DNA from: Asterias amurensis
Taxonomy: Eukaryota; Echinodermata; Asteroidea; Forcipulatida; Asteriidae
Length of the DNA stretch: 64,000 nucleotides
Assembly (NCBI RefSeq): GCF_032118995.1
Contig: NC_092669.1
Coordinates: 11,208,335-11,272,334 of the forward strand
Direction: 5' to 3'
The translations under genes were made by a program, and so were the position numbers. Shown here piece by piece: positions 1 through 11,680 of the stretch. The notes below the pieces were generated by a model. The model was not told the origin of the DNA. It made no database searches and was given only the letters and a program-made list of their open reading frames with translations. Within the stretch, counting starts at the first letter, position 1. Every line of letters begins with the position of its first letter.

Positions 1-3000
1 TGAACGGCTGGAGCTTCTTCGCCTGAAACTGCTCCAGCGTTCCCTTCATGCGGACCAACTTCTCCTCAATTGATTTATTAGCTACCGGGAAACACGACCA
101 GAAATGGCGCAGGACCTCAGAGAGGGCGGCATACAGGTGTTTCAATTCCTCGTGGATTTCTTTGGTGTACAGAGCTATTTTAGGGGAGGGGTAAGGGGAG
201 AGAGGAGATTTGGGGGGATTTCAAGAAGAAAGAAAGCATGAAGCAACTTATGCAAGCTGTTTGGGCCTACAACTAATAAAAATGATTGAAAATTGATTAA
301 AGTAGAAAGAATATTTAAAAAGTCAAACTTACTGTGTAGAGGTTGTGCGGTGTTCCTTCCCATTAGAGCGCCCCCTGGTGTCAGCTCATTCGTAACTACA
401 CCCGCTGTCGTACTAGCCAACACCTGTCGTTCAAAAGTATGCTCAATTAAGTCAATTCTTAGCGCCTGCTTTGAGGAAGTACTTCAAACACATCAAACCA
501 AATATGTATTGATGCCTCACCATGCAATGCCTCAAATCTTATATTGACCCCTTGCATGCGCGTCACACGCTGCGACTAGTGCCACGCTCACCATGTTGGT
601 GGACAGGTTAGGTTTACGTGTATTAATGCAGTGCGCCTAAAATGCGCACTTCACTGCATAACGCACAGTTATATAGAGTTATATATAAAAACGCACAGTG
701 AAATTGCCCACCAGTATGGCATTCAAGATTTTTCTGATGATGATGTCAGGTGAAATAACTACACTGGCTCTCTATCTCTTCAAGCTGATGCTCATTGTCC
801 ACAAAGCACTTAATGGCAAGTCTTTATTTCTGAACTTCTCCAAGTTTACACTCCATCAAGAAATCTTCGATCAAGTTCCATGCTTCTTCTCATTGAACCC
901 AAGTCTCAACACTCATGGGGAGACAGGTCTTTTTCTTCAGCTGCGCCACGCATCTGGAACTCTCTACCACTTAATCTTAGATCTTGTCTTTGTACCACAA
1001 CATTCAAATCTCTTCTCAAAACTTATCTTATGTCACAGGTTTTCAAGGACTAATTTTTGTTGTGTCTGTTTTTCTTTGTTGTTGGTTTTACTGCGCCTTG
1101 AACACCCAGCAGGGTGGATACGTGCGCATTACAAGTCTTATTATTATTATTATTATTAATACACTTCGTCGATAGTCGTACGATAGGCAAGGTTCTACAC
1201 TACCTTTGTTAGGTTCGTCTGTGGCCCTGATAATTGTTGTTTAACGTGTTGCACTGCTTGCCGAACCTCACTGGAGGAGCTGTATTGTGATTGGTTGACT
1301 GGAGTTGGCCCATGGTAATATCTAAACAACAACAACAATGTTCAAAATTTGAATATTCCTATTTATCATGCCCTGACTGTACACAGTAAAAACAAATAAC
1401 ATTAATGAAAAATTATAAAGTGCACAGATTTCTTTCAATATTATCTTGCAACTTCGATGACTGATTGAGCTCAAATTTTCACAGGTTTGTTATTTTATGC
1501 ATATGTTGAGATACACTAAGTAAGAAGACTGGTCTTTGACAATTACCAATAGTGTCTAGTGTCTTTAAAGGCTAAAATTAACACCCAATTCTTTATCTGA
1601 TTATGCGCTCTGGGAAATGCATTCTGGGGCTACCTAGTCTCTAGCCTACCTGTCTGTTCTCTCCAGCTTCAGTACGACAGGCGTGGTACTCGTCGTTGGG
1701 ATCAAGTCGTCAATCTCAATGGCCTCTTTTAGACGCTTCCTCTTAGTAGGGGGCGCTGTTTGACCGCTGGTGTCTTGATGGTTTTGTGCGTTTGCGGCAG
1801 CTGCAATGCTTGGTGGGAGACCGTTACTCGTTGTGGGGGCGCTGTTCGGGGGAGATCACATAAATGCAAGTTTAAGATCATACTCAGCTCTATTCATAAT
1901 TAACATCCATGGGGGCCCACTTTCATAAAGCCTGTAAGTAACACAAAAACTAGCTAAGCACAGAATAGTTTTGCTTAGCAGAAAAAGGTTGCCAGCCGAA
2001 ACAACATAAGGTTTACATTGTTGTGGCTGGTGCCCGACTCAATTTTTGCTTAGCAAAGAAATTTGTTAAGCAGTATCTTATGACACTTAGTTACCTGTTC
2101 ACGTACATTGTTTTGTCATTTAGCCTTTGAGAAAGATTCTGCAATGGCCAAAACATCAGGTATTTAAGGTCCTTCTGGAAAAGCAGTTTGCAAAACTACT
2201 TTTATTTTCTCATTTATAATAATAGTAACTACTCACCCTTTTTGTTGTGACATGCTTAAGACTCTTGCGTTGTGGTGATTAAACCTCTTGATTATCGATG
2301 CGTTGATAAGATGGTTGGTGGCCTGAGACCTCGGCCCCTCTTTCTTAGACCCGTATCCCTAGAGTAGAAAAAACAAAAATGCCATACAGCGTCACAGGAA
2401 CACATCTCAGGCCTGGAATTTCATCTTTGAGAGGGCAAAGCCATTTTCATTCACAACATTATAATAATAATAAGAATAACAGTAACCAGTTTTTACACAG
2501 CACTTTTCAAACCGGAAAGAAGTTTAAAGGCGCTTCCAACATTATTTCCCCTGGTCTCTGGGCCTTAATTCATTCCTTAAACCATCTCAGCTCCCTGAGG
2601 AGTATACAGCCTATGCAACAAAGATGTGCTACAAAGCTAAATCAATCACAAGGACTATCTCTGCCCTCACAGGTACCCATTTACCCCTGTGTGGAGAGAA
2701 GCAATTATAGTTAAGTGTATTTCTCAGGGACACAACCGGGACTCGAACCCACACTCTACTGAACAGAAACACCAGAGCTTGAGTTTGGTGCTCTTACCCA
2801 CTCGGCCACGACACCCCACAATAACCCACCTGAATGTTTTGCTATTATTCGTCCGTCCATAACAATCAGCGCGTTGTTTACCAACAATGGAAAGGTCTAT
2901 ACAATAGTAGGCTGCCAATAATTCAGGGTACCAGTCTACTTACGTCATCTATTAAGGTATTGTCGGACAAACCCTCGATATTTAGCAGTGGGTCGCTTCT

Positions 3001-6000
3001 TGTCAAGTTGGCTTCTTCCTTCATCTCTGAAAGCACAAATAAAGAAAGAAAAATTTAATACGAAAATTAAATGACCAACCAAGTGAGACTGACTAACTTT
3101 AAATGATTCAGGACTGTATAGCCACTTTGTTGCAGCATGAAGCAAATTTCCACACATGACGTGAAAGTATTGTCATTGTGATGCACAACGGCAAATGTAT
3201 TTCAAGTTTTTCAAAACCTTGAGGTTGGGGCCTAATTGTTGTATTGATAATTACGAAACATTTAGAAGTGTACAAATATCAAAATTACATTTAAATGATA
3301 AACAAACATATTAAAAACAACTTTAAATAGCATTCCCCCAAAACAAACTTTTACCAAGTACATGTAGCTGTCTAAAGATAGATTCTTCAAGCTCACAAAG
3401 AAAGCTTAGTGAGCAGTATTTCAACAAACCTTTTTCATCGTCGTTGGCACACTCGGTGAAGATGTCCTTCTGACTCCCGTGGATTCTGTCTCGATGGAAA
3501 TACTGTGACTGGAAAAAGCGCGTCCAGAATTCCTTCTCGGCCATGTTCTGTGGGACATTCTCAGCGTGCTTCTTGCGCACTGCGAGAACAAGTAAGAAAC
3601 AAAATAGTCTCAGTATTGTTTGAAGCTTTACATGGTGTGGATAAATAGGAAGAAACTATAAATAAATAGTAAACTTGCTGGTACAACCATGTGTAAATCT
3701 CTTAGGGTGAGTGTTGGCTCTGAAAAGAGCCGGTTGGGTCTCGACGTTTCGAACAGTATACTCTGCTCGGTCTCCGGGGAAACATTCACTGGCTCTTTTC
3801 AGAGCCAACACTCCCACAAAAGAGATTTTCACATGGTTGTACACGCAAGTTTCCTATTGATTTCTAGTTTCTTCTTAAATCAGTCTAAATTAAAATGAAG
3901 TATTTGTTACATGACGTGAATCACCAATGAAAAGCACATCCGAGTTTGCCTGTGAAAAACTTGGGGCGGTAGTCAGCAGTTTCGGAATGAGCAGTTTTAA
4001 ACAGGATCTTACTTATCTGATCAAAAGATTTTGATACGCAATTAAATGGTTGACAAAAAAATTAGTTGAGACATTGTCATTGAGACATTACTCAATACTC
4101 AAAAACCAACAGCACCTCTGCTGGTAATATTTTAAGGAAAGCTTTCTACCATCATTACCTTCAAACCGTGTAAGTTTAATGTTAATCTGTGGACATGGTG
4201 TTTTGTGTCGTACAAAAAGTACCCAAACTTTTTAAGAGAAAATTCTACACCCAGTACCTGTTGGATATATTCTGAAGATTGCTTCAATAATATCTGCTGT
4301 TAGGTTATACTTGACACCATTGCAGCCATCGGTCTGTGGTTTAATATCGGATAAAAATGCTGCTGATACGCCTACGCCCTGCGGGACTGTTGAAGTATTG
4401 CTGCTTCCACTCGGCTCTTTTGGTGTGACCTAGGCAAAAGGGAAAGAAAAACACAATTTGCTTTTGGAGATAGACAAATCTAGAGCTAGCTGCTTTTCCC
4501 TTTAATGCTGTGGAAACCCATCGATGGAGCATGTTTGTTAAGATGATCTTCCCGTCAATCTAAGAAATTGTGATTCAGTATTACTAGGTGACAATACTTC
4601 TTCTCGGTATGATTCGAACCAACAACCTTGTGATTGCAAGTTTTGCAGTCTAACCACTGCACCACGGTGACTTCTGGAAGCTTGGAGCAGGGGCAGGAGG
4701 AGACTACCCTACCTCTATTAGTTGAAGAAGGTTGCAGCCCAACAAGACACTGCAGACCTACAATCTCATCTTTGAGAATGCAAGGCTATTTTCATTTGAC
4801 AAAGGTCACTCTATGGGAAACCTTTGAAGGGGCAACTGAGGCCATCTTTTGTAGGGATTTTCTACTTGTGCAAGCATTGTAGTTTCTTCTTTTTAAAGAG
4901 GGAGATTAAAGTTGGTTTGTCTCATGTCCTTACTGAGGAATTGGAGAACACCTCTTACCATAGACTTGCGGTTGGCCCAAAACTCATCTGCCGTCATCAC
5001 CTTGCTGATGACGAGATCTTTGTACAGCTGGAACAACTCGGGGTCATCCTGCAAGATCCGATTCTTCTCCTCCAGCTCCTTGTTGACCATGTGCCTGAAC
5101 TTTGGCAGGAGCTGCTGAAGAAGCTCTTTGACCACAGCCCGGTCCCGCGTCTGAGCGGGAGGGCCTTCTCGGTTTGCGAAGTGGAACTTGCTGCTCTTGC
5201 CGTCGTGTAGAACGATCTGGAGCTGGACTTTAATGCTGGTTTCTTGGCTGATTTTTTGTTCTTCATGGAGGAAACAAAAGAAATCCAAAATAGTCTCACA
5301 GAAGGCAAACTTTACTTGGAACTTGGCATGCTTAAGACCAGGAATTTCATCTTTTAGGGGATGTCCTTTATCCAAACATATAATTGCTTGAATTTCCTTG
5401 AATCATGTACTCCCTTTGTACCATATCTATGGTACAACCATACAACCAAGCAGTAAACGGGTTAAAGTTTCATACTGTCAGCCTCATGCCTGCTTTGATA
5501 ATGACCAGGGTTAAGTTTGTAGCTAGACCAATTTGCGTGGTGGGCAATAAATCAAGTATTTTAAAAGTCCAGGCATTTCAGGTTTCCAAACTGTTCATGT
5601 TATGGGGCCATGCAATAAGTTGAATGACCTTTCGACTGTGTTCTTTCTCTGTGACATTTGATACTCCTTATCATTAGCTCAGGCCTGATACTTCACGGAG
5701 GCAACGAATGCGATTGCCTCCGTTGCCCCATGTCATTGCCTTGGTGCCCTAGAAATGCTCCAGTAGAAATTTACAATTTCCTCATAGGGTGCCCTTTGCC
5801 AAAGAAAAATGCCTCGGTGCCCTTGCCCTTTCAAAAACGAAGCATACAGCCCTGTTAGCTATGTCTCAGACTAACCCACAGTGGATACCATTTTGAAATC
5901 TGTGCAGGGCAGCTCAATGTATACTGCTCAGTCAGAGTGCTGGGCAAAAATTGTGAGTCTTGGGTAGGGCCACCCAGCACCGACCACCGTTGCTTACAAC

Positions 6001-6193
6001 ACTGTTCATGACATGACAACTCCATTGTTTATAACTTACGTTTGACGTCTCTGTAGTGGTGACTCACAGCAAAGTAGTCTTTGTTGTCATCCTGCCAAGC
6101 AAGACGCTCGGCCATGAGATACAACGACCCATCACTCTTATGGAGACGAACCTGGTTGATGATGAGAAGCACCTCCTCTGAAGACGTCGCCAT
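1..6193 (-). CDS. GTF2H1: TFIIH subunit p62 (general transcription factor IIH subunit 1), 3' end outside window
   Basis: Ten exons read leftward: 6193-6040, 5260-4959, 4429-4258, 3579-3430, 3026-2944, 2358-2237, 1841-1650, 1321-1204, 423-333 and 174 to beyond 1. All nine junctions have GT/AG sites and matching phases. About 519 codons are present; the human protein has 548, so roughly one short terminal exon is missing. The start [11 protein letters not shown] matches human p62. Exons 1-2 encode the PH domain (about residues 1-105). BSD domain 1 follows ([27 protein letters not shown]). BSD domain 2 is in the fourth exon ([25 protein letters not shown]). [10 protein letters not shown] and [20 protein letters not shown] match the conserved C-terminal half. 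p62 is a core TFIIH subunit used in transcription initiation and nucleotide excision repair in the nucleus. The ATG lies 7 nt after a pyrimidine-rich AG, so a 5'UTR exon further right is likely. Introns hold SINE, LINE and MITE pieces. Confidence 0.96.
760..1165 (+). mobile_element. CR1/L2-like LINE 3' fragment in GTF2H1 intron
   Basis: Degraded plus-strand reading with the pattern common to the C-terminal tail of CR1/L2-type reverse transcriptases ([14 protein letters not shown], then HGETGLF and a shifted copy of the [10 protein letters not shown] motif). It ends at a TTA microsatellite (1138-1158), as 3' ends of such LINEs often do. It shares most of its sequence with 32770-33245. Not a host gene. 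Confidence 0.75.
1430..1570. repeat. R1 MITE, half copy
   Basis: Carries one arm of the R1 family: the GAGCTCAAATTTTCACAGG block and the terminal ATTACCAATAGTGTC ... TTTAAAG end. Lies in an intron of GTF2H1. The other arm is missing. Confidence 0.8.
1912..2095. repeat. R8 dispersed repeat in GTF2H1 intron
   Basis: Begins GGGGCCCACTTTCATAAAGC and contains inverted blocks TTGCTTAGCA / TGCTTAGCAAAG around a central GTTGTGGCTGGTGCCC. Related copies lie at 18008-18140, 30538-30770 and 31010-31160, so this is a dispersed, partly palindromic element. Confidence 0.7.
2690..2825 (-). mobile_element. tRNA-derived SINE
   Basis: On the minus strand the start resembles a class II (Leu/Ser-like) tRNA: GTGGCCGAGTGGGTAAGAG is a good box A and GGGTTCGAGTCCC a good box B. 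The body continues past where a tRNA would end. A SINE head fits better than a working tRNA gene. Confidence 0.75.
3695..3860. repeat. R15 dispersed palindromic repeat
   Basis: Inverted arms GTGTTGGCTCTGAAAAGAGC and its complement flank a centre with GACGTTTCGAACAGTATAC. Related copies lie at 10425-10520, 39290-39400 and 50375-50470. Lies in an intron of GTF2H1. Confidence 0.7.
4070..4240. repeat. R4 MITE, partial
   Basis: Shares the block GGAAAGCTTTCTACCATCAT ... GTGTAAGTTTAATGTTAATC ... GTACAAAAAGTAC with the complete copy at 36800-37152. Only one arm is clear here. Confidence 0.65.
4595..4675 (-). mobile_element. tRNA-derived SINE head
   Basis: The minus strand reads GTGGTGCAGTGGTTAGACTG (box A type) and GGTTCGAATCATACC (box B type) about 35 nt apart. 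This is tRNA-like, but the acceptor ends do not pair well, so it is read as a SINE. Confidence 0.65.
5683..5850. repeat. R16 dispersed repeat
   Basis: Contains GGTGCCCTTTGCC, TGCCTTGGTGCCC and CACGGAGGCAACGAATGCG-like blocks that recur at 4755-4870, 22800-22930, 30170-30425, 52845-52975, 53800-53960 and 54710-54780. Wording and order vary between copies. Ends are not well defined. Confidence 0.55.
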
Positions 6194-6266
6194 TTTACTA
6201 CTTTGATAAAAAAAAGAAGGGGAAAAAGGTCACAAGTCAGTACTGCCATAGTTACATGTACAGTAC

Positions 6267-6646
6267 TTAAAGGCAGTGAACACTATCGGTAATCACTCAA
6301 AAAAATTATTAGCACAAAACCTTACTTGGTAACGAGTAATGGGGAGAGGTTGATGGTATAAAACATTGTGAGAAACGGCTTCCTCTGAAGTGCCATAGTT
6401 TTCGAGAAAGAAGTAATTTTCCACGAATTTGATTTGGAGACCCTCAAGTGTAGAGTCTCGAAATCAATCATCTAAACGCACAAAACTTTGTGTTGCAAGG
6501 GTTGTTTTTCTTTCATTATTATCTCGCAAATTCGATGACCGATTGAGCTCAAATTTTCACAGGTTTGTTATTTTATGCATATGTTGAGATACAACAACTG
6601 TGAAGGCTAGTCTTTGACAATTACCAATAGTGTCCACTGTCTTTAA
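6267..6646. repeat. R1 MITE, full length, TTAA flanked
   Basis: Bounded by TTAA at 6267-6270 and 6643-6646. The ends AGGCAGTG.ACACTAT and ATAGTGTCCACTGTCT are inverted repeats and the middle is a hairpin around GAGACCCTCAAGT. It lies about 75 bp from the GTF2H1 start codon, on its 5' side. It was later cut by the boundary of the duplication at 6493-9140. Confidence 0.85.
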
Positions 6647-7807
6647 GTAGTACATAGTTTCATGGATCCCCTTTCTACTCTCTATAAATTCATTTAATTG
6701 GCACTGTATGGAGTGGACCTACTCCTGGAACGACCAAGGTCCGTTCCGCTAATATAGCGGAACGAACCTCATAGTTCTAGGAGAAGAGTGGACCAACGCT
6801 GCACATGCACATTATTTTGTTTCCTTGGCATTGTATTCTGCCTTACGGACATTGCCGAGTACCACATATGCCATGGAACAGATGAGAAGTAGAACTTAGA
6901 AGTGTCAAACGGGGCTTGAATTTGAATTTGATGGTGAAATCCATTTTATTTTTTTTTAGAGTTTAGCATGCATTTTTTGAACATGTTTTCATTCACATTG
7001 CGAAGTTATTTAGCTGACGATGTTTCCGACAGAAGATGCAAAAATAATAAAAAACATGCGTGTGTCACGAATTGACTAGCGCCCTCTCTTGGTAAGTATT
7101 GCTTAATGCACCAATGTTTAAGGAGGGGCGTGTCTGGGAGAGGCTTTGAGGGGGTGTTACCGACGGATTATTATTCACCAACCCACAACGAAACGAACTG
7201 AGGGGGACTAAAGGTTTTTTATTAGTAGTAATAATATAACATAGACCATATTTCGTATGATTAATTTAACATAACAAGCGTAATAACCACCGTAGACTTG
7301 TGGACAAGTCGTTAATATGGTCGCAAGGGTTGTTTTTCTTTCATTATTATCTCGCAAATTCGATGACCGATTGAGCTCAAATTTTCACAGGTTTGTTATT
7401 TTATGCATATGTTGAGATACAACAACTGTGAAGGCTAGTCTTTGACAATTACCAATAGTGTCCACTGTCTTTAAGTAGTACATAGTTTCATGGATCCCCT
7501 TTCTACTCTCTATAAATTCATTTAATTGGCACTGTATGGAGTGGACCTACTCCTGGAACGACCAAGGTCCGTTCCGCTAATATAGCGGAACGAACCTCAT
7601 AGTTCTAGGAGAAGAGTGGACCAACGCTGCACATGCACATTATTTTGTTTCCTTGGCATTGTATTCTGCCTTACGGACATTGCCGAGTATTACATATGCC
7701 ATGGAACAGATGAGAAGTAGAACTTAGAAGTGTCAAACGGGGCTTGAATTTGAATTTGATGGTGAAATCCATTTTATTTATTTTTAGAGTTTAGCATGCA
7801 TTTTTTG

Positions 7808-8420
7808 TTTTACCTTTTGTATTTGAACAAGCACAATAATTAATAATAAAAACATCAGTCCTATTTATAACTATTTAAGGTCTATTGTCAATCGTTTGAT
7901 TTCAAAAGGTGGCGCCCTACGCTAGGGCATGCTGGGATAGGCGCCACCTGTTGAAATTAAACGATCGACAATAGACCTTATTCCCTTTTTACAAAGACAC
8001 TTTCGCCAATCCGCGTGGATGATTTTGCTGTTAGTTATGAAAATGAAGTGAATTCTGAATGAAGTGAATGGCCATCAAATTATAAAAAAGCGATTGTTGT
8101 TGGAATTGGATATAATACTAATAGGAAAATGGTACTTCTCCCCATGTCATATGTAAGGCCAAGTAAAATGAGTTCTTCCCGTTACCCTATTTTTGCATAC
8201 TTCAGCTATATAGTAATAGTTATTAATTTTATTTATTAAACTTAGACTTACTTAGAGAGTTAATCATGGTATTTTGCCCAGTTTACGGACAATTAAAACT
8301 TCAGTGAATTTTTCCATACCCCGATTATCTTCATTATCTTTCGAGAATTGACCAAAACCAGCCATACAATATTACCTTCAGTGACCTATCTTTGTGACAG
8401 CAACCTTAGAACTCCCATAG
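7808..8420. repeat. 613-bp block present only in duplication copy 2
   Basis: Interrupts copy 2 exactly where copy 1 is continuous (after GCATTTTTTG, before AACATGTTTTC). It holds a strong hairpin at 7876-7980 whose arms start TAAGGTCTATTGTCAATCG and end in the complement. No coding sequence and no clear target duplication is seen. It is either an insertion in copy 2 or a deletion in copy 1. Confidence 0.7.
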
Positions 8421-8716
8421 AACATGTTTTCGTTCACATTGCGAAGTTATTTAGCTGACGATGTTTCCGACAGAAGATGCAAAAATAATAAAAAACATGC
8501 GTGTGTCATGAAATGACTAGCGCCCTCTCTTGGTAAGTATTGCTTAATGCACCAATGTTTAAGGAGGGGCGTGTCTGGGCGAGGCTTTGAGGGGGTGTTA
8601 CCGACAGATTATTATTCACCAAACCCATCACGGAACGAATTCAAACTGAGGGGGACTAAAGGTTTTTTATTAGTAGTAATAATATAACATAGACGATATT
8701 ATTTCGTATGATTAAT

Positions 8717-9106
8717 TTAAAGGAACACGTTGCCTTGGATCGGACGAGTTGGTCAAAACAAAAGCGTTTGTAACCGTTTTTTATAAAATGCATATGGTTG
8801 AAAAGATGTTTTAAAAGTAGAATACAATGATCCACACAAGTTTGCCTCGAAATTGCGTGATTTTCCTTCTACTGTGCGAACTAACATGGTCGGCCATTTA
8901 TGGGAGTCAAAATTTTGACCCCCATAAATGGCCGACGTGTTAGTCGATGAGGTAAAAGGAAAACCACGCAATTTCGAGGCATGTTTGTGTGGATCATTGT
9001 ATTCTACTTTTACAACATCTTTCTACCCATATGCATTTTATAAAAAACGGTTACAAACGCTTTTCAAAGACCAACTCGACCGATCCAAGGCAACGTGTTC
9101 CTTTAA
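8717..9106. repeat. R2 MITE, full length, TTAA flanked
   Basis: TTAA at both ends (8717-8720, 9103-9106). Terminal inverted repeats AGGAACACGTTGCCTTGGAT and complement. Near-perfect palindrome with centre CATAAATGGCCGAC. Inserted in duplication copy 2 at a TTAA that is intact in copy 1 (near 7278), so it arrived after the duplication or was lost from copy 1. Confidence 0.9.
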
Positions 9107-9124
9107 TATTGCAAGCGTAATAAC

Positions 9125-9325
9125 CACCGTAGACTCGTGGTAGTCGAGTTGCGGCGGTGCTATGGCAAGATCACTGCTCTCGCGCGGACTGCTGGTTGCC
9201 GACTTCTACTCCCCATTATTCCGTAGTCGTGACAGCAGTAGTAAAATACCGCGGGAATCGCGGGGAAAGTCGGAACGCTATCACCGCGACAGACATTTAA
9301 CGACTTGTCCGCAAGTCTATAAGCA
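9125..9325. repeat. R17 repeat
   Basis: Begins GTAGACTCGTGG and ends ACGACTTGTCCGCAAGTCTA. Related to 48925-49165 in reverse orientation. A 25-bp relic of the same ends remains at about 7288-7312 in duplication copy 1, as if the middle had been deleted. Confidence 0.6.
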
Positions 9326-9884
9326 CCGTGGCCCCTAATCCACCCCATCATTTTAAAACAAATCATCAATGGAAATGATTATTTCATTATTTTAAGAGTA
9401 ATGTTTCGGTACATTTGAATTGTCCAAATTATATACCTTTACCCCAGAGTGCCGGCCAGTGCAAAATGACTGAGATGGCACTCAGAACCGAGTTGGGGGG
9501 GGGGGGAGGGTGTTCTACAGACAAACGCTCTGCGCAAACTGGAAACATTTCCAAGGCCTGGAGCTACTCACCACAAACAATAATTGCGGTAGGATTTGAA
9601 ACTATGTACCAAATAATCTTTCCTTTTGCCAGAACCACCAGATATTTTCAGAACCATCACTTACTAAGAGAGATTTTCACATAGTGTTACCATTGTGAAT
9701 TTTTTCTCTGTGGTAATGAAATTGATTTAGGACTTGTTTGAAACAAACAACCGTGTTTTTTGCAAAGACCATAAAACTTTCCGTCAAATGTGGTTCATGT
9801 TTCAATGGCAGACTATGAGTTATTGTTGACTGGTCGTTAGAAATGTGTTGTTCAGACATACACAAAACCCGATCCAGGCACTGC
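9326..9884. other. intergenic stretch, nothing recognised
   Basis: AT-rich sequence with a G-run at 9496-9508. Only short open frames without codon bias or a family match. No gene, RNA or clear repeat boundary is supported. Confidence 0.5.
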
Positions 9885-10265
9885 ACACTAGTGGTAAAGA
9901 CTCAAAATAGTTGTTAGCATAAGAACTGACTTGGTAACGAGTAATGGAGAGCTGTTGATAATAATATAACGTTGTGTCAGAAACGGCTCAATCTGAAGTA
10001 ACGTAGTTTTCGAGAAAGAAGTTATTTTCCATGAATTTGATTTCGGGACCACTGAATGAGATTTTGAGGTCTCGTATTCAAGCATCTTAAAGCATACAAC
10101 TTCGTGTAACAAGGGTGTTTTCTTCCATTTTCATCTCGCAACTTCGACGACCAATTTGAGCTCAAATTTTCACAGGTTTGTTATTTTTGTGCATCTTATG
10201 TTGAGATACACAAAGTGAGAAGACTTGTCTTTGACAATCACCAAAGGTGTCCAGTGTCTTTAAAG
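9885..10265. repeat. R1 MITE, diverged copy
   Basis: Same order of blocks as other R1 copies (GGTAACGAGTAATGGAGAG, TTTCGAGAAAGAAG, GAGCTCAAATTTTCACAGG, ending GTGTCCAGTGTCTTTAAAG), with more mismatches. An older insertion by comparison. Confidence 0.8.
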
Positions 10266-10680
10266 ATCGTGATTGGTAGGATAACAAATAGTTTGACCAT
10301 AGCAAAATTTCAGAATACAAATTTCTCCAAAGAAGGGGCTGGGACACAAACAGTATAAAGGAAAGTAGGATTTGAAACTTTGCATGGTGGAAATACCAAT
10401 ACGATATAGAAAGGTTTGCGGTAACACCATGTAATGACTTTCTCTAATGAGTTGGGGTGGTTCTGAAAAGAACCGTTGGTTTCAACTCGACGTTTCAATC
10501 AGTATGCTCTGATCGTCTTCTGGAAAAAGTATTAAGGGATATCAATATTTTTCCCCCATTTTGTTTTCTTTCCTTTTTACCCGTTTTCATTGCTTGGTTG
10601 TCTCCAATCAGCAGATGGGCCGAACATAATATGATTTAAACGACACAGCATGTTGTCTGTCGTTAACAGTACCTGATAGT

Positions 10681-11041
10681 TTAAAGGCAGTGGACACTAT
10701 TGGTAATTATCAAAGACTAGCCTTGCATAAAATAACAAACCTGTGAAAATTTGAGCTCAATCGGTCATCGAAGTTGCGAGATAATAATGAAAGAAAAATA
10801 ACCCCGTCACACGAAGTTGTGTTCGTTTAGATGGTTGATTTCGAGACCTCAAGTTCTAAACTTGAGGTCTCGAAATCAAATTCGTGGAAAATTACTTCTT
10901 TCTCGAAAACTATGGCACTTCAGAGGGAGCCGTTTCTCACAATGTTGTATACCATCAACCTCTCTCCATTACTCGTCACCAAGAAAGGTTTTATGGCAAT
11001 AATTATTTAGAGTAATTACCAATAGTGTCCACTGCCTTTAA
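10681..11041. repeat. R1 MITE, full length, TTAA flanked
   Basis: TTAA at 10681-10684 and 11038-11041. Inverted ends AGGCAGTGGACACTATTGG and complement. Central hairpin GACCTCAAGTTCTAAACTTG. Lies 0.5 kb upstream of the first Kunitz gene. Confidence 0.9.
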
Positions 11042-11348
11042 AGTATAAAGTATTATTTAATATAATTTATATTTCTGGCATGTTATACTCAACTGCTGTC
11101 GTCGTGATTTACGGCTCGAGTCCAAGTCTATCTTTTAATAGGGGAGACCTCAGCCACACTAGGGTGAGATTTAACGACAAAAGCTGTAATTTCAAACCTT
11201 TGTTTTAAAAATGTATAATAAACTACCAAAAATATTTATAGCGCGTCGACGTTTTAATGACGACAGCACCGTGCCATCATTGCCCTTTAAAACAATTGAA
11301 CTCACAAACAATGTGTGTCATTAATGTCACCGATAACATTATTACCCG

Positions 11349-11530
11349 TTTTTAATTGGTGGAAAGCCATCATTGCGTCATTATCATTTGCATATGAGCG
11401 CGTAGCAGGACTCCACAATGTTGTGTGTCAATATAGCAAGCTGTCATTTTGTATCCGTTTCTATTGGTGGAAAGTCATTTTGTTATCACCTCATTTGCAT
11501 ACGAGCGCGTGGGAGGACCATCTGTTCTTC
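11349..11530 (+). promoter_or_regulatory. two upstream cis-module repeats of Kunitz gene 1
   Basis: Two units about 109 bp apart. Each has ATTGGTGGAAAG (inverted CCAAT box, at 11354 and 11463) and an octamer ATTTGCAT (11386 and 11493), followed by GAGCGCGT. Unit 1 also has TGCGTCA (11374). The same ordered motifs recur four to five times upstream of Kunitz gene 2. The last unit ends about 60 bp before the TATA box. Regulatory function is inferred from conservation and position. Confidence 0.6.
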
Positions 11531-11583
11531 TATTGAACAGCCAATCACAAGAAGGAAGTGTTGAACAGTACACAAACAAAAGG

Positions 11584-11680
11584 TATAAATAGCAAGACTT
11601 CATGGTTTGAAATTATTTCATCTGCCGAAGTTACCAGTCGTGAATTGATAAGTTGTCTCAGCTCTGACATCGAGAAAAAT
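11584..11680 (+). promoter_or_regulatory. core promoter and non-coding exon 1 of Kunitz gene 1
   Basis: TATAAATAG at 11584-11592 puts transcription start near 11612. The leader ends at 11680 with donor GTAAGT. The stretch ACATCGAGAAAAA just before the donor is shared with the leader of Kunitz gene 2 (17907-17919), and GAAATTATTTCATC is matched by GAAACAATTTCATC there. Confidence 0.75.

Larger units (their letters stand above)
6493..9140. repeat. tandem segmental duplication (two copies)
   Basis: Copy 1 runs 6493-7324 and copy 2 runs 7325 to about 9140. The shared parts (6493-6975 with 7325-7807, and 6976-7310 with 8421-8716 plus 9107-9140) are nearly identical, with only a handful of mismatches. 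Copy 2 carries two extra blocks: 613 bp at 7808-8420 and an R2 MITE at 8717-9106. No gene is seen inside. Confidence 0.9.

Noticed and set aside
2690-2825. tRNA-Leu gene candidate on the minus strand
   Set aside because: Box A and B are good, but acceptor arms do not pair and the sequence continues into a SINE body.
4824-5210. 128-codon plus-strand open frame
   Set aside because: Antisense shadow of GTF2H1 exon 2, whose minus-strand reading matches p62.
8753-9143. Two 70-aa frames with matching sequence on opposite strands
   Set aside because: Both arms of the R2 palindrome; identical frames recur in every R2 copy, so they are not conserved proteins.
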